A stretch of 64,000 bases of DNA from Sphaerisporangium sp040685555 (GTDB lineage Bacteria > Actinomycetota > Actinomycetes > Streptosporangiales > Streptosporangiaceae): contig NZ_JBFBIK010000015.1 in assembly GCF_040685555.1 (NCBI RefSeq), forward strand, positions 1 to 64,000. The letters run 5' to 3'. Each line of letters starts with the position of its first letter. Position 1 is the stretch's first letter. The translations under genes and the position numbers were made by a program. Below, one piece after another: positions 53,204 to 62,147 of this stretch. The notes beneath the pieces were generated by a model that was not told the origin of the DNA, did not search any database, and saw only the letters and a program-made list of their open reading frames with translations.

Positions 53204-53950
53204 TCATATGCGACGGGCGTCGAGCACCCGGCGGAGGAACTCCCTGGTGCGGGGCTCCCGGGGATCGGTGAAGATCTGCTCGGCCGTGCCCTGCTCCAGC
53301 AGGACCCCTTCGTCCAGGAAGCACACCTTGTCGGCGATGTCGCGCGCGAAGCCCATCTCGTGCGTGGCAAGGATCATCGTCATCCCGGACTCCTTGAGCT
53401 CACGGATGATCTCCAGCACCTCGGCGACCAGCGCGGGGTCGAGGGCCGAGGTCACCTCGTCGAGCAGGAGCAGGCGGGGACGGGTGGCCAGCGCCCTGAT
53501 GATCGCCACCCGTTGCTGCTGGCCGCCGGACAGCCGGTCGGGGTAGGCCCCGGCCTTGCCGTCGAGGCCGAACCGGGACAGCAACTCGTGTGCGTGCTCC
53601 TCGGCCTGTGCCTTCCCCATGCCGTGCACCTTCCTCGGTGCGAGCGTGATGTTCTCCAGCACGGTCAGGTAAGGAAAGAGGTTGTACGACTGGAAGACCA
53701 TGCCGATGCGCTTGCGCACGTCGTCCGGGTTCGCCCGCACGTCGGTGATCTCGGTGCCGTCAAGCCGGATCGCACCGTCGTCCACTGTCTCGAGCAGGTT
53801 GACGCAGCGCAGCAGGGTCGACTTGCCCGACCCCGAGGCGCCGATCAGGCAGACCACCTCGTGGGAGTCCACCGACAGGTCGATGCCGCGCAGCACGCTG
53901 TGCCGGTGGTAGTGCTTCCAGACACCCTCGATCTCCAGCAGGCCGCTCAC
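53204..53950 (-). CDS. Polar amino-acid ABC transporter ATPase (GlnQ-like)
   Basis: 248 aa. Walker A GASGSGKST (37-45), signature LSGGQQQRVAIIRAL, Walker B LLLLDEVTSALDP. Length and motifs are those of glutamine/polar amino-acid importers. Its ATG overlaps the permease stop by 4 nt; third gene of a substrate-binding protein-permease-ATPase operon. Confidence 0.95.
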   Translation of the reverse strand: MSGLLEIEGVWKHYHRHSVLRGIDLSVDSHEVVCLIGASGSGKSTLLRCVNLLETVDDGAIRLDGTEITDVRANPDDVRKRIGMVFQSYNLFPYLTVLENITLAPRKVHGMGKAQAEEHAHELLSRFGLDGKAGAYPDRLSGGQQQRVAIIRALATRPRLLLLDEVTSALDPALVAEVLEIIRELKESGMTMILATHEMGFARDIADKVCFLDEGVLLEQGTAEQIFTDPREPRTREFLRRVLDARRI

Positions 53951-55063
53951 ATGCCTCGCCGCCTCTGGGAACGGGCCGACAGGTAGTCGGTGAAGCGGGC
54001 CATCGGGATCGTCAGCAGGATGAACAGCAGGGCCGCCGCGAGGTAGGGGGTGTAGTTGAAGTTCTCGGCCGCGTGGATCTGCGCCTGGCGCAGCGCCTCC
54101 AGCGGCCCGATCGTCGCTACCAGGGCGGTGTCCTTCTGCAGCGAGACGAAGTCGTTGAGCAGGGGCGGCGCGACGCGGCGTACGGCCTGGGGCAGGACGA
54201 CGAACCGCATCGTCTGGCCGTGGGTGAGTCCGAGGGAGCGCGCGGCGGCACGCTGGCTGGGGTGAACGGAGTCGATGCCCGACCGGAACACCTCCGCCAC
54301 GTACGCGCCGTACGAGAGCGTCAGCGCGATGATTCCCAAGGTGGCGAAGTCGGACGGCATGCCCTGCAGCTGCAGCGCCGGCAGCCCGAAGCCGACCAGA
54401 TAGATGACCAGGATCGTCGGCACGCCGCGGAAGACGTCGGTGTACAGCACGGCGAGGGATCTCAGCGGGAAGAACACCGGCGCGTGCAGGTTGCGCACCA
54501 GCGCGACCACCAGGCCCACGACCAGGATCAGCGGCTCCGCGATCAGGAAGATCTTGATGTTGAGCAGGAACCCGCGGAGCACGTCGGGGAACGCCTCGGT
54601 GAACTGCCCGAGGTCGAAGAACGTCTCCTTGACCCGTGGCCAGCCCGGCGAGGCGGTGACCAGCCAGACGATCAGCACGATGAACACGACCGTGGACGCG
54701 GTCGCGACCGAGCTGGACCGCAGGTCCATGCGGCGGCGGAGCCGCTCACGCTCCCGCTGCCGCTCGCTCTTGGCCCATCCCGCCGTCGACGCGGCGGGAT
54801 CACCAGACCGGGCCGTCGGCGTCACGCCCGGATCACCAGACCGGGCCGTCGGCGTCACGCCCGGATCACCGGACCGGGCCGTCGGCGTCACGCCCGGATC
54901 ACCGGACCGGGCCGTCGGCGTCACGCNNNNNNNNNNNNNNNNNNNNNNNNNNNNNNNNNNNNNNNNNNNNNNNNNNNNNNNNNNNNNNNNNNNNNNNNNN
55001 NNNNNNNNNNNNNNNNNNNNNNNNNCCGGGATCGACGGAGCCGCTGCCGGACGGATCGCTCAT
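53947..55063 (-). CDS. Polar amino-acid ABC permease with an 11-residue repeat N-terminus (contains gap)
   Basis: The most likely start is ATG 55063, which overlaps the upstream stop (ATGA). It reads MSDPSGSGSVDP, enters the N gap and emerges as repeats of TPTARSGDPGV, then a charged stretch (KSERQRERERLRRRM), and a HisM/GlnP-type domain with about five helices and the loop SQRAAARSLGLTHGQTMRFVVLPQAVRR. The two sides are not in frame with 99 N, so the true gap length must differ. A 325-aa reading from 54924 would miss the true start. Confidence 0.85.
54797..55025. repeat. 33-bp coding minisatellite with gap
   Basis: Copies start at 54797, 54830, 54863 and 54896 (GGATCACCAGACCGGGCCGT then CGGCGTCACGCCC; later copies have ACCGG for ACCAG) and run into the N run. 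Each unit encodes 11 residues of the permease N-terminus. Confidence 0.92.
54927..55025. other. Assembly gap (99 N) inside the permease gene
   Basis: Same length as the gap at 6602 and, likewise, inside a 33-bp tandem repeat, so it is probably a placeholder for an unresolved array. Confidence 0.95.
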
Positions 55064-55935
55064 TGCAGTTCCGGCGCACCGGCCGCGGAGCCGAGCCACT
55101 GGGACTCGATCTTCGCCAGCTCGCCGGAGGAGGTGAGCTCCCCGATCGCCTTGTTCACGCAGCTCACCAGCGCGCTGCCCTTCTGGAACACCAGGCCGAA
55201 CTGCTCGGGCGTACCGGACCCGCTGCCGAACTGACCGACGATCTTCGAGCCGTCGACCTGCGCGGCCGTCACGTAGAACGCGGTGGGCAGGTCGACCACC
55301 AGGGCGTCCACCTGCTTGTTCTTCAGGGCGGTGACCGCGTCGATCTGCTCGTTGTAGACGTTCGGCTCGGCACTGGGCTTGATGACGTCCTTCACGGCCT
55401 GAAGGGAGGTCGTGCCGACCTGGACGCCGATCTTGGCGTTCTTGAGGTCGGCGAGCGAGGTGGCCGAGGCGAACTTCGAGCCGCCCAGCGAGACGGCGGC
55501 CTGCTTGACCGTGTAGTAGCCGTCGCTGAAGTCGACGGCTTTGGCCCGCGCCCGGGTGATGGACACCTGGTTGACGTCGAAGTCGAACTGCTTCGGGCCA
55601 GGCGCGAAAGCCGAGTTGAACGGGGCGACCGTCCAGGTCACCTCACTTGTCGTGAAGCCCAGCTTGCTCGCCACGGCGTAGGCGACGGCGCTCTCGAATC
55701 CCTGGCCGTTCGCCGGCTTGTCGTCCTTGAACCACGGCTCGTAGGCGGGCTTGTCGGTGCCGATGGTCAGGGTGCCCGGCTTGAGCAGCTTGAGCTGGTC
55801 CTTGGTGCACGATTCGGACGCGGAGGGGGCGGCGGTGGTCGTGCCGGACGGCGAGGAGGTGTCGGAGGCCGGAGCGCACGCCACCGCCGCCGTCGCGAGG
55901 GCGCCGAGCGCCAGCAGCATCGAGGGACGGAGCAT
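55060..55935 (-). CDS. Amino-acid ABC transporter substrate-binding lipoprotein (GlnH-like)
   Basis: 291 aa. Lipobox AVAC (Cys20) after a signal peptide, then a type II periplasmic-binding fold: LTIGTDKPAYEPWF, SITRARAKAVDFSDGYY, KIGVQVGTTSLQAVKD and VDALVVDLPTAF. It captures a polar amino acid for the downstream permease and ATPase. The specific ligand is unknown. Confidence 0.93.
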   Translation of the reverse strand: MLRPSMLLALGALATAAVACAPASDTSSPSGTTTAAPSASESCTKDQLKLLKPGTLTIGTDKPAYEPWFKDDKPANGQGFESAVAYAVASKLGFTTSEVTWTVAPFNSAFAPGPKQFDFDVNQVSITRARAKAVDFSDGYYTVKQAAVSLGGSKFASATSLADLKNAKIGVQVGTTSLQAVKDVIKPSAEPNVYNEQIDAVTALKNKQVDALVVDLPTAFYVTAAQVDGSKIVGQFGSGSGTPEQFGLVFQKGSALVSCVNKAIGELTSSGELAKIESQWLGSAAGAPELQ

Positions 55936-56105
55936 CTAGGCCTCCAGAAGGGGGTGTACCCGAGGGAATTCGTCGCTCAGGATATCTGGTACGACGCATT
56001 ACCACATACAGCCCTAATGCAGATGGAACCCGACCCTCCAGCAACCCATGCCTCAGGCGGCGGCAGTCCCTGTGGGGACGGCCGTTTCGCGCATCGGGAG
56101 ACGCC

Positions 56106-56140
56106 GAAGGGCCCCTCCCCGGATCGGGAAGGAGCCCTTC
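56106..56140. terminator. Terminator after the rpsF-rplI operon
   Basis: GAAGGGCCCCTCCCC (56106-56120) pairs imperfectly with GGGAAGGAGCCCTTC (56126-56140). It is 37 bp past the rplI stop on the minus strand. Confidence 0.75.
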
Positions 56141-56176
56141 TTCACCTCACGAGCTTTTACCTCACGAGCTGGTCGC

Positions 56177-56623
56177 TCAGGAGCCGACGACCTCGACGTC
56201 AAGGTTGGCCGCGACCTCAGGGTGCAGCCGGACCGAGACGCGGTGGGAACCGACGCTCTTGATCGCGTTCGTGATCTCGATGCGGCGACGGTCGAGCAGC
56301 GGACCGCCGGCGGCCTTGACCGCGTCGGCGATGTCACCGGTCGTCACCGAACCGAACAGGCGGCCGGAGTCGCCCGCCCGCGTCTTCAGCGTCACCCGGA
56401 GGGAACCGAGCCTGCCGGCGACCTCCTTGGCGGTGCCGAGGTCACGGATCTCGCGGGCGTCGCGCGCCTTCTTGATCGAATCGATCTGCTTCTCGCCGCC
56501 ACGGGTCCAGCGCATGGCGAACCCGCGCGGGATCAGGTAGTTGCGGCCGTAGCCGTCCTTGACCTCGACGATGTCACCGGGGGCGCCGAGGCCCGAGACC
56601 TCGTTGGTGAGAATGAGCTTCAT
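56177..56623 (-). CDS. rplI: Ribosomal protein bL9
   Basis: 148 aa. MKLILTNEVSGLGAPGDIVEVKDGYGRNYLIPRGFA is the conserved N-terminal domain, followed by the long helix and C-terminal domain (normal length). 15 bp below rpsR. Confidence 0.97.
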   Translation of the reverse strand: MKLILTNEVSGLGAPGDIVEVKDGYGRNYLIPRGFAMRWTRGGEKQIDSIKKARDAREIRDLGTAKEVAGRLGSLRVTLKTRAGDSGRLFGSVTTGDIADAVKAAGGPLLDRRRIEITNAIKSVGSHRVSVRLHPEVAANLDVEVVGS

Positions 56624-56637
56624 GTCTCCGCCTCCTG

Positions 56638-56874
56638 TCAGCGCGCGGTGCTCGTGTACGGCAGCAAGGCCATCTCACGGGCATTCTTGATCGCGGTCGC
56701 CACGTCACGCTGGTGCTGGGTGCAGTTGCCCGTCACCCGGCGGGCACGGATCTTGCCGCGGTCGGAGATGAACTTCCGAAGCAGCGCCGTGTCCTTGTAG
56801 TCGACGTAGGAGATCTTGTCATGGCAGAACAGGCAAACCTTTTTCTTCGGCTTGCGCAGTGCCGGCTTCGCCAT
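56638..56874 (-). CDS. rpsR: Ribosomal protein bS18 (zinc-binding form)
   Basis: 78 aa from ATG 56874, preceded by TTAGGAGGAGC. It keeps the cysteines CLFCH and GNCTQHQR of the zinc-binding form, so it is not the Zur-controlled zinc-free paralogue. Lies between ssb and rplI. Confidence 0.97.
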   Translation of the reverse strand: MAKPALRKPKKKVCLFCHDKISYVDYKDTALLRKFISDRGKIRARRVTGNCTQHQRDVATAIKNAREMALLPYTSTAR

Positions 56875-56946
56875 CGTGGTGCTCCTCCTAAGAGAGCCCC
56901 GCAAGATGCGGGAATGGTCGATCGGTTACTGGGATTGAACTACTGA

Positions 56947-57495
56947 TCAGAAAGGCGGTTCGTCGCTGAGGTCGCCGCCACCCTGGGAGCCGCCGAAGCC
57001 GCCGCCCTGGTTGTAGCCACCACCGCCGCCACCGCCGTAGCCACCGCCACCCGAAGGTGCCGGAGTGGCCGAGGCCCACGGGTCGTCGGCGCCGCCGCCG
57101 AACCCGCCGCCACCGCCACCGCCCTGACGGGCGGTCTTGTTGACCTTGCACGTGGCGTTACGAAGGGACGGGCCGACCTCGTCGGCCTCGACCTCGTAGA
57201 CGGTGCGCTTCTCGCCTTCCTTGGTCTCGTACGACCGCTGGCGCAGCCGCCCCTGAACGATGACCCGCATGCCGCGCTGGAGGCTCTCGGCGACGTTCTC
57301 CGCCGCCTGGCGCCACACGTTGCAGGTCAGGAAGAGGCTCTCGCCGTCCTTCCACTCGTTGGTCTGTTTGTCCATGAACCGCGGAGTGGATGCGATGCGG
57401 AACCGGGCCACGGCCTGCCCCGAAGGGGTGAAACGCAGCTCCGGATCGTCGACAAGGTTGCCGACGATGGTGATCGTTGTGTCGCCTGCTGCCAT
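56947..57495 (-). CDS. ssb: Single-stranded DNA-binding protein
   Basis: 182 aa. OB fold (TTITIVGNLVDDPELRFTPSGQAVARFRIAST...), a Gly/Tyr-rich linker and the acidic tip DLSDEPPF that binds partner proteins. Normal essential SSB of the rpsF-ssb-rpsR-rplI operon. Confidence 0.97.
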   Translation of the reverse strand: MAAGDTTITIVGNLVDDPELRFTPSGQAVARFRIASTPRFMDKQTNEWKDGESLFLTCNVWRQAAENVAESLQRGMRVIVQGRLRQRSYETKEGEKRTVYEVEADEVGPSLRNATCKVNKTARQGGGGGGGFGGGADDPWASATPAPSGGGGYGGGGGGGYNQGGGFGGSQGGGDLSDEPPF

Positions 57496-57564
57496 CGGTC
57501 GCTTTCGCCTTCCTGCGTGAATCTGCGCAGCCTGTAGGGCCTCAGAGTACGGCTACCGCCCGAC

Positions 57565-57595
57565 AAAAAGCCGGGCTTCGGCATGACCCGAAGCC
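57565..57595 (-). terminator. Hairpin with T tract between rpsF and ssb
   Basis: On the minus strand GGCTTCGG-GTCATG-CCGAAGCC is followed by CGGCTTTTTG, a good intrinsic terminator. It begins right after the rpsF stop, so it could attenuate ssb-rpsR-rplI expression. Confidence 0.7.
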
Positions 57596-57597
57596 GC

Positions 57598-57888
57598 TCA
57601 GTGCATGTCGGGACGCAGCACCTTGGTACGCAGGATGCCCTCGTTCAGGTTGAGCTGGCGGTCCAGCTCCTTGACCGTGGCGGGCTCGGCCGTGAGGTCG
57701 ACGACGGCGTAGATGCCCTCGGACTTCTTGATGATGTCGTAAGCCAGCCGGCGACGACCCCACACGTCGACCTTCTCCACGGTGCCGCCGTCATTGCGGA
57801 CGACAGTGAGGAACTGGTCGAGCGAGGGAGTCACCGTGCGCTCATCGAGGGACGGGTCAAGGATGACCATCAGTTCGTAGCGACGCAT
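57598..57888 (-). CDS. rpsF: Ribosomal protein bS6
   Basis: 96 aa from ATG 57888. MRRYELMVILDPSLDERTV, VDVWGRRRLAYDIIKKSEGIYAVVDL are characteristic. First gene of the operon; GGAGG lies upstream of the start. Confidence 0.97.
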   Translation of the reverse strand: MRRYELMVILDPSLDERTVTPSLDQFLTVVRNDGGTVEKVDVWGRRRLAYDIIKKSEGIYAVVDLTAEPATVKELDRQLNLNEGILRTKVLRPDMH

Positions 57889-58115
57889 GCGGACTTCCAA
57901 CCTCCTCTGGACTCTTGCGGTCACGACACCATGCCGTGACAGGAGGACGCCGGCGTTCTCGTGCCGCCTTCGGTGGCGGAGCGAGTAGCGCGGTTGATAA
58001 CACGCGCATAACAAACGCGGCCCCAGAAGTCTACCAGGGCCGGCCGACTGCCCGGCCGTGATTGTCGGCCGCCTGTAAGGGGAACGTCACGGAGAGAAGA
58101 GAGGAGGTGGCCGCC

Positions 58116-58427
58116 ATGCCACAAGCCCTTGGCCCTACCGAGAGCGAGCCCTTCCGCCTCACCCTCAACTCCGACGGCAGGAAGCACACCCGCGAGAACA
58201 CGTTGACCATGGTCGCGATCGCCTGCGGTCTGGTGGCGTTCGTGAGCGGGTTCGTCGTCAGCGCCCACATGGTCGCCTCGTGGGCCGGGCTGGTGGGGTT
58301 CTTCGTCGGGATGTACTCACAGTATGTCTCGGCCACGACCGCTGAGCGCTCGGTCAACATCGTCGCCATCGTCATGTCGTTCGTCGGCGTGGCGACGGGC
58401 ATCTACCACGGCGGGTTCATTCCTTGA
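58116..58427 (+). CDS. Small two-helix membrane protein
   Basis: 103 aa from ATG 58116 after GAGAGGAGG. A polar N-terminus of about 30 residues precedes hydrophobic segments (TMVAIACGLVAFVSGFVVSAHMVASWAGLVGFFVGMYSQYVSA and VNIVAIVMSFVGVATGIYHGG). No family recognised. Divergent from rpsF. Confidence 0.8.
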   Translation: MPQALGPTESEPFRLTLNSDGRKHTRENTLTMVAIACGLVAFVSGFVVSAHMVASWAGLVGFFVGMYSQYVSATTAERSVNIVAIVMSFVGVATGIYHGGFIP

Positions 58428-58507
58428 CGGCGACGCCAGAAGCGGCACGAACGGCGGGGCGCCCCCCGAGGCGCCCCCGTCGGGGTGTCAGGTAGGCCGA
58501 AGCGATC

Positions 58508-58690
58508 TCAGCCCCCGATATGGAGGTCGACGCCGAGCAGGATCAGGAACCAGAGGAAGATCGCGATGAGTGCCTGGGCGACCTTCTTGAGCAGGCTGGG
58601 CGTGATGTAGTCGTGAACCCAAGCGACGTAGATCCCGATGAGGATGTAGATCAGGCCTAACAGGCTGATTCCGCGGCGGCGATAGGCCAC
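58508..58690 (-). CDS. Small membrane protein, 60 aa
   Basis: GTG 58690 follows ATAGGAGACGACA. Two hydrophobic helices (SLLGLIYILIGIYVAW, ALIAIFLWFLILLGV) separated by a short polar loop. Function unknown; a good ribosome site supports it as real. Confidence 0.78.
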   Translation of the reverse strand: MAYRRRGISLLGLIYILIGIYVAWVHDYITPSLLKKVAQALIAIFLWFLILLGVDLHIGG

Positions 58691-58789
58691 TGTCGTCTCC
58701 TATGTCTCACGGTACGCGGGTTTCTGGGCGTACCAACCCGGCGCTCCACCTGCCCATGGGCGGGTTCTTGAAACGGCTACGCTCGTCCC

Positions 58790-59545
58790 ATGGTGCGTAT
58801 CGGAGCTCACGTCGACCAAGACGACCCCCTGGCTCACGCCACGGCGCGAAAGGCCGAGGTCGTGCAGTTCTTCCTCGGTGACCCCCAGGGATGGAAGGGG
58901 CCGGTCATCCCGGCCTCCGCCGACGTCCTGAGGGCGTCGGAGGTCGACGTCTACGTCCACGCCCCCTACGTGATCAACGTCGCGACCGCGAACAACCGCA
59001 TCCGCATCCCGAGCCGCAAGCTTCTCGCGAGCCAGCTGGAGGCCGCGGCCTCGATCGGCGCCAAGGGCCTGATCGTGCACGGCGGCCACGTCGGCAAGGA
59101 CGACGACCCCGAGGTCGGCTTCGACAACTGGCGCAAGGTGTTCGAGCGGCTCGAGACCCCCATCCCGGTGCTCATCGAGAACACCGCGGGCGGCGGCAAC
59201 GCCATGGCGCGCAAGCTGGAGCGCGTGGCCCGCCTGTGGGAGGCGCTCGACGGCTTCGACGTGGGCTTCTGCCTGGACACCTGCCACGCCCACGCCGGCG
59301 GCGAGGAGCTGGTGGACGTGGTCGAGCGCGTCAAGGCCATCACCGGCCGCATCGACCTGGTGCACTGCAACGACTCGCGGGACGCCTTCGACTCCGGGGC
59401 CGACCGGCACGCCAACCTGGGCAACGGCCAGATCGACCCCGAGCTGATCCTTGGCGTGTGCCGCGCGGCCGGGGCGCCGATCGTGGTGGAGACCCCGGGC
59501 GACGGCCAGGCGGCCGACATCGCCTTCCTTCGTGATCACCTTTGA
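58790..59545 (+). CDS. nfo: Deoxyribonuclease IV (AP endonuclease)
   Basis: 251 aa TIM barrel of the EndoIV family, slightly shorter than the usual 280. Metal-site blocks: VHAPYVINVA, LIVHGGHVG, VLIENTAGGG, DTCHAHAGG, LVHCNDSRDAFDSGADRHANLG and VVETPG. Cleaves abasic sites in base excision repair. Confidence 0.93.
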   Translation: MVRIGAHVDQDDPLAHATARKAEVVQFFLGDPQGWKGPVIPASADVLRASEVDVYVHAPYVINVATANNRIRIPSRKLLASQLEAAASIGAKGLIVHGGHVGKDDDPEVGFDNWRKVFERLETPIPVLIENTAGGGNAMARKLERVARLWEALDGFDVGFCLDTCHAHAGGEELVDVVERVKAITGRIDLVHCNDSRDAFDSGADRHANLGNGQIDPELILGVCRAAGAPIVVETPGDGQAADIAFLRDHL

Positions 59546-59613
59546 TCCACAGCCTGTGGATAAGTCCCTGGATTACTCCGCCGGGAAGTGGGTAAAGGCT
59601 GCGGCTCAGCGCC

Positions 59614-60741
59614 TCAGCCTGCCCATGCCCCGCTGATGAAGGTCATGGTGTTGAGCACCATCAGCGGCCCCGCGACCAGCGCGTACAGCACGAGCACCGG
59701 CCGGCGCCGCGCCGAGACCTGGCCGAGCATGACCCAGAGCGGCCACCACAGCAGCAGGGCGCGCGGGATCGACAGGTAGTACGCGGAGAAGACGAGCGCC
59801 CCGAGCTGGAGCCCGACGTAGACCAGCTCGCTCCACCGCCGCGCGAGGAGCAGCCAGATCACCACGGCGAACCCCACGAGCGCGCCGGCGATCTCCATGC
59901 GGAACGCCCAGACGAACTGGCCGTCGCCCGCGGCCATCTGCCAGGTCGTCCAGAACGACTGCCACGGCCACACCATCTGCCGTCCCCAGCCCGCCTCCTG
60001 GGCGTGCTGCCAGGCGAGCCAGTCGCCCGTACGTCTGTGCTGGTAGGCGGAGTAGAGGATGAGCGGCAGGAACGGGACCAGCAGCCACGCGGCCTTGCCG
60101 GCCCGGCCCCGGCGCATGACGAACTCCACGATGAGAGCCAGGGCCAGGAACAGTCCTGTGATGCGCACGCACGAGGCGCCGGCGGCGAGCAGGCCGGCGG
60201 CCATCCAGTTCTGGCGGCGCGCGTAGAGCCAGGCGGGCACCGCGAAGGCCAGGAAGAGCGACTCGGTGTACCCCGCGAACAGGAACACCGCCGTGGGGCA
60301 GAGCAGGAGCGCCAGAACGGCCCGCCAACCGGTGCCCGCGGGGCCCTCGAACTCGCCGAGCCTCGCCAGCGCCGTCATCGCGACCAGCCCCGCGACGAGC
60401 GAGATGATCAGGCCGGCGAGCGACCAGTCGGGCACGATCACATGGACCAGGCGCAGGGCGAGGGGCACGCCGGGGAAGAAGGCCGGAAGCCCGGCGTCGG
60501 GGTCGGCGGCGGGGTCTCCGTCATAGCCGTACTTCGCGATGTCCACCAGGAGCTTGGCGTCCCAGTGCTGCCAGCGCTCCATGAACGGCGTGAGGAGCTT
60601 GTCCCCCGCCAGCACGCTCGCTCCCACCGTCGCCGCGACGACGATCCCCAAGCGCGATCCGAGCCACAGAACCAGGACATCGCTGTCGGACTGGCGTACC
60701 CAGGGCACCCGAGAAACGGTCTCCTGGGGGGAGGTCTGCAC
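59614..60741 (-). CDS. PIG-V-like membrane mannosyltransferase
   Basis: 375 aa, about nine membrane helices. RWQHWDAKLLVDIAKYGY, AFFPGVPLALRL and LFAGYTESLFLAF are the features of the PIG-V/GT-C family, which use polyprenyl-phosphate mannose outside the membrane. It follows the GT87 gene on the same strand with a 44-bp gap. Confidence 0.85.
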   Translation of the reverse strand: MQTSPQETVSRVPWVRQSDSDVLVLWLGSRLGIVVAATVGASVLAGDKLLTPFMERWQHWDAKLLVDIAKYGYDGDPAADPDAGLPAFFPGVPLALRLVHVIVPDWSLAGLIISLVAGLVAMTALARLGEFEGPAGTGWRAVLALLLCPTAVFLFAGYTESLFLAFAVPAWLYARRQNWMAAGLLAAGASCVRITGLFLALALIVEFVMRRGRAGKAAWLLVPFLPLILYSAYQHRRTGDWLAWQHAQEAGWGRQMVWPWQSFWTTWQMAAGDGQFVWAFRMEIAGALVGFAVVIWLLLARRWSELVYVGLQLGALVFSAYYLSIPRALLLWWPLWVMLGQVSARRRPVLVLYALVAGPLMVLNTMTFISGAWAG

Positions 60742-60785
60742 ACGAAGGAGGATAGAGGGTCATCCTGGAAATCCGATCAGGAACG

Positions 60786-62135
60786 TCAGGCCGCGCTCGA
60801 CGCCGGCCGGTCCTGGAGCGCCCGCGGAGTCACCCGCAGGACGATGCGGTCCTCGGCCCCGTCGAAGACGCCGCCGGTCGGGTCGTCCATGCCGCCCCGC
60901 CGGATCACGTCGTGCTCGGGCCGCAGGATGTCCCTGACCACGAACGCCGCCATGATCGCGATCGTGACGGCCCGGCCCCAGACCGCGGTGAAGTACGTGC
61001 CGTCGCTGATCCCGAGAGACTCGTTACCGGGCTGGATGCCGACCAGGTAGAGCCAGATCGCGAAGAAGTACCAGCACTCGGCCACCTGCCAGAGCAGCAG
61101 CGGCTTCCAGTTCGGCCGGGCCAGCACCGCGAACGGCACCAGCCACAGCACGTACTGCGGGGACCACACCTTGTTGGTCACCATGAACGCGGCGAGGACC
61201 AGGAAGCAGAGCTGCATCAGCCTCGGCCGGGTGCGCGAGGTGAGGGCCAGCACGGCGATGGCCAGGCACAGCACGCCGAACGACACGATGCCGAGCATGT
61301 CGATGCGGCTGGGATCCCCGAGGATCGGCCACTGCTTCATCTGGAAGAAGTACCAGACCGAACCCCAGTCGGCTCCGCGCTCACTGCTGAAGGCGTAGAA
61401 CTTCTTCCAGCCCTTGAACGCGAGGAGCATGAACGGCAGGTTCACGACCACCCAGGTGATCACCGTGCCGCCGAGCGTCCAGAAGAAGGCCTGGAACCTG
61501 CGGGTGCGCAGCGCCAGCAGGAACAGCGGCCCGAAGAAGACGAGCGGGTAGAACTTCGTGGCGATCGCCAGGCCCAGCAGCACCCCGGCCAGGAAGTGCC
61601 TGTTCCTCGACCAGGCGAGGAAGGCCCCGAGGCTGAGGGCCCCGCACAGCAGGTCCCAGTTGATGAACGCCGTGAGGATGAGCGCGGGCGCGAGCGCGTA
61701 CCAGGCGGCGTCCCAGGGACGGCCCTGCATGCCGGCCAGCGACGCCATGACCAGCACGCCCACGATCAGCGACGCCGCCATGACGAGCACGGTGAGGTCG
61801 TAGAACCAGACCCCCGGCTCGTTCAGCCCGGACACGATCTTCTGGATGACCCACATCAGGGAGCCGATGCCGACGGGGTACTCCACGTCGTGGCCGAAGT
61901 ACGGCGCGAGCCCCTGGTCCAGCTTCTCGTTCCACCACAGCGGATAGATGTCGGTGTAGCAGAAGTTGAGGAACTGCTGGGTGCCGTCGTTCCACGCCCC
62001 GCCGAGCCGGCACGGCGCCTTCCAGGCGTACGCGAGCACGGCCCCGAGGGCCGCGAGCAGCCCAAGGGGAAGCAAGGGCAGCACGGCACGGGCCACGGGG
62101 CCGGCGGGACCTGGGGCGTACGTCGATCGGCTCAT
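60786..62135 (-). CDS. GT87-family membrane glycosyltransferase
   Basis: 449 aa, about ten helices. Early DGTQQFLNFCYTDIYPLWWNEKLDQG and DVEYPVGIGSLMW fit the actinobacterial GT87 alpha-mannosyltransferases. A C-terminal cytosolic tail follows. 12 bp below the penicillin-binding protein gene, so an envelope operon is likely. Confidence 0.88.
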   Translation of the reverse strand: MSRSTYAPGPAGPVARAVLPLLPLGLLAALGAVLAYAWKAPCRLGGAWNDGTQQFLNFCYTDIYPLWWNEKLDQGLAPYFGHDVEYPVGIGSLMWVIQKIVSGLNEPGVWFYDLTVLVMAASLIVGVLVMASLAGMQGRPWDAAWYALAPALILTAFINWDLLCGALSLGAFLAWSRNRHFLAGVLLGLAIATKFYPLVFFGPLFLLALRTRRFQAFFWTLGGTVITWVVVNLPFMLLAFKGWKKFYAFSSERGADWGSVWYFFQMKQWPILGDPSRIDMLGIVSFGVLCLAIAVLALTSRTRPRLMQLCFLVLAAFMVTNKVWSPQYVLWLVPFAVLARPNWKPLLLWQVAECWYFFAIWLYLVGIQPGNESLGISDGTYFTAVWGRAVTIAIMAAFVVRDILRPEHDVIRRGGMDDPTGGVFDGAEDRIVLRVTPRALQDRPASSAA

Positions 62136-62147
62136 GGCGTTATCCGA

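Noticed and set aside
56638..56874. Zinc-free rpsR paralogue under Zur
   Set aside because: The CxxC and further Cys/His residues are retained, and no Zur box lies upstream.
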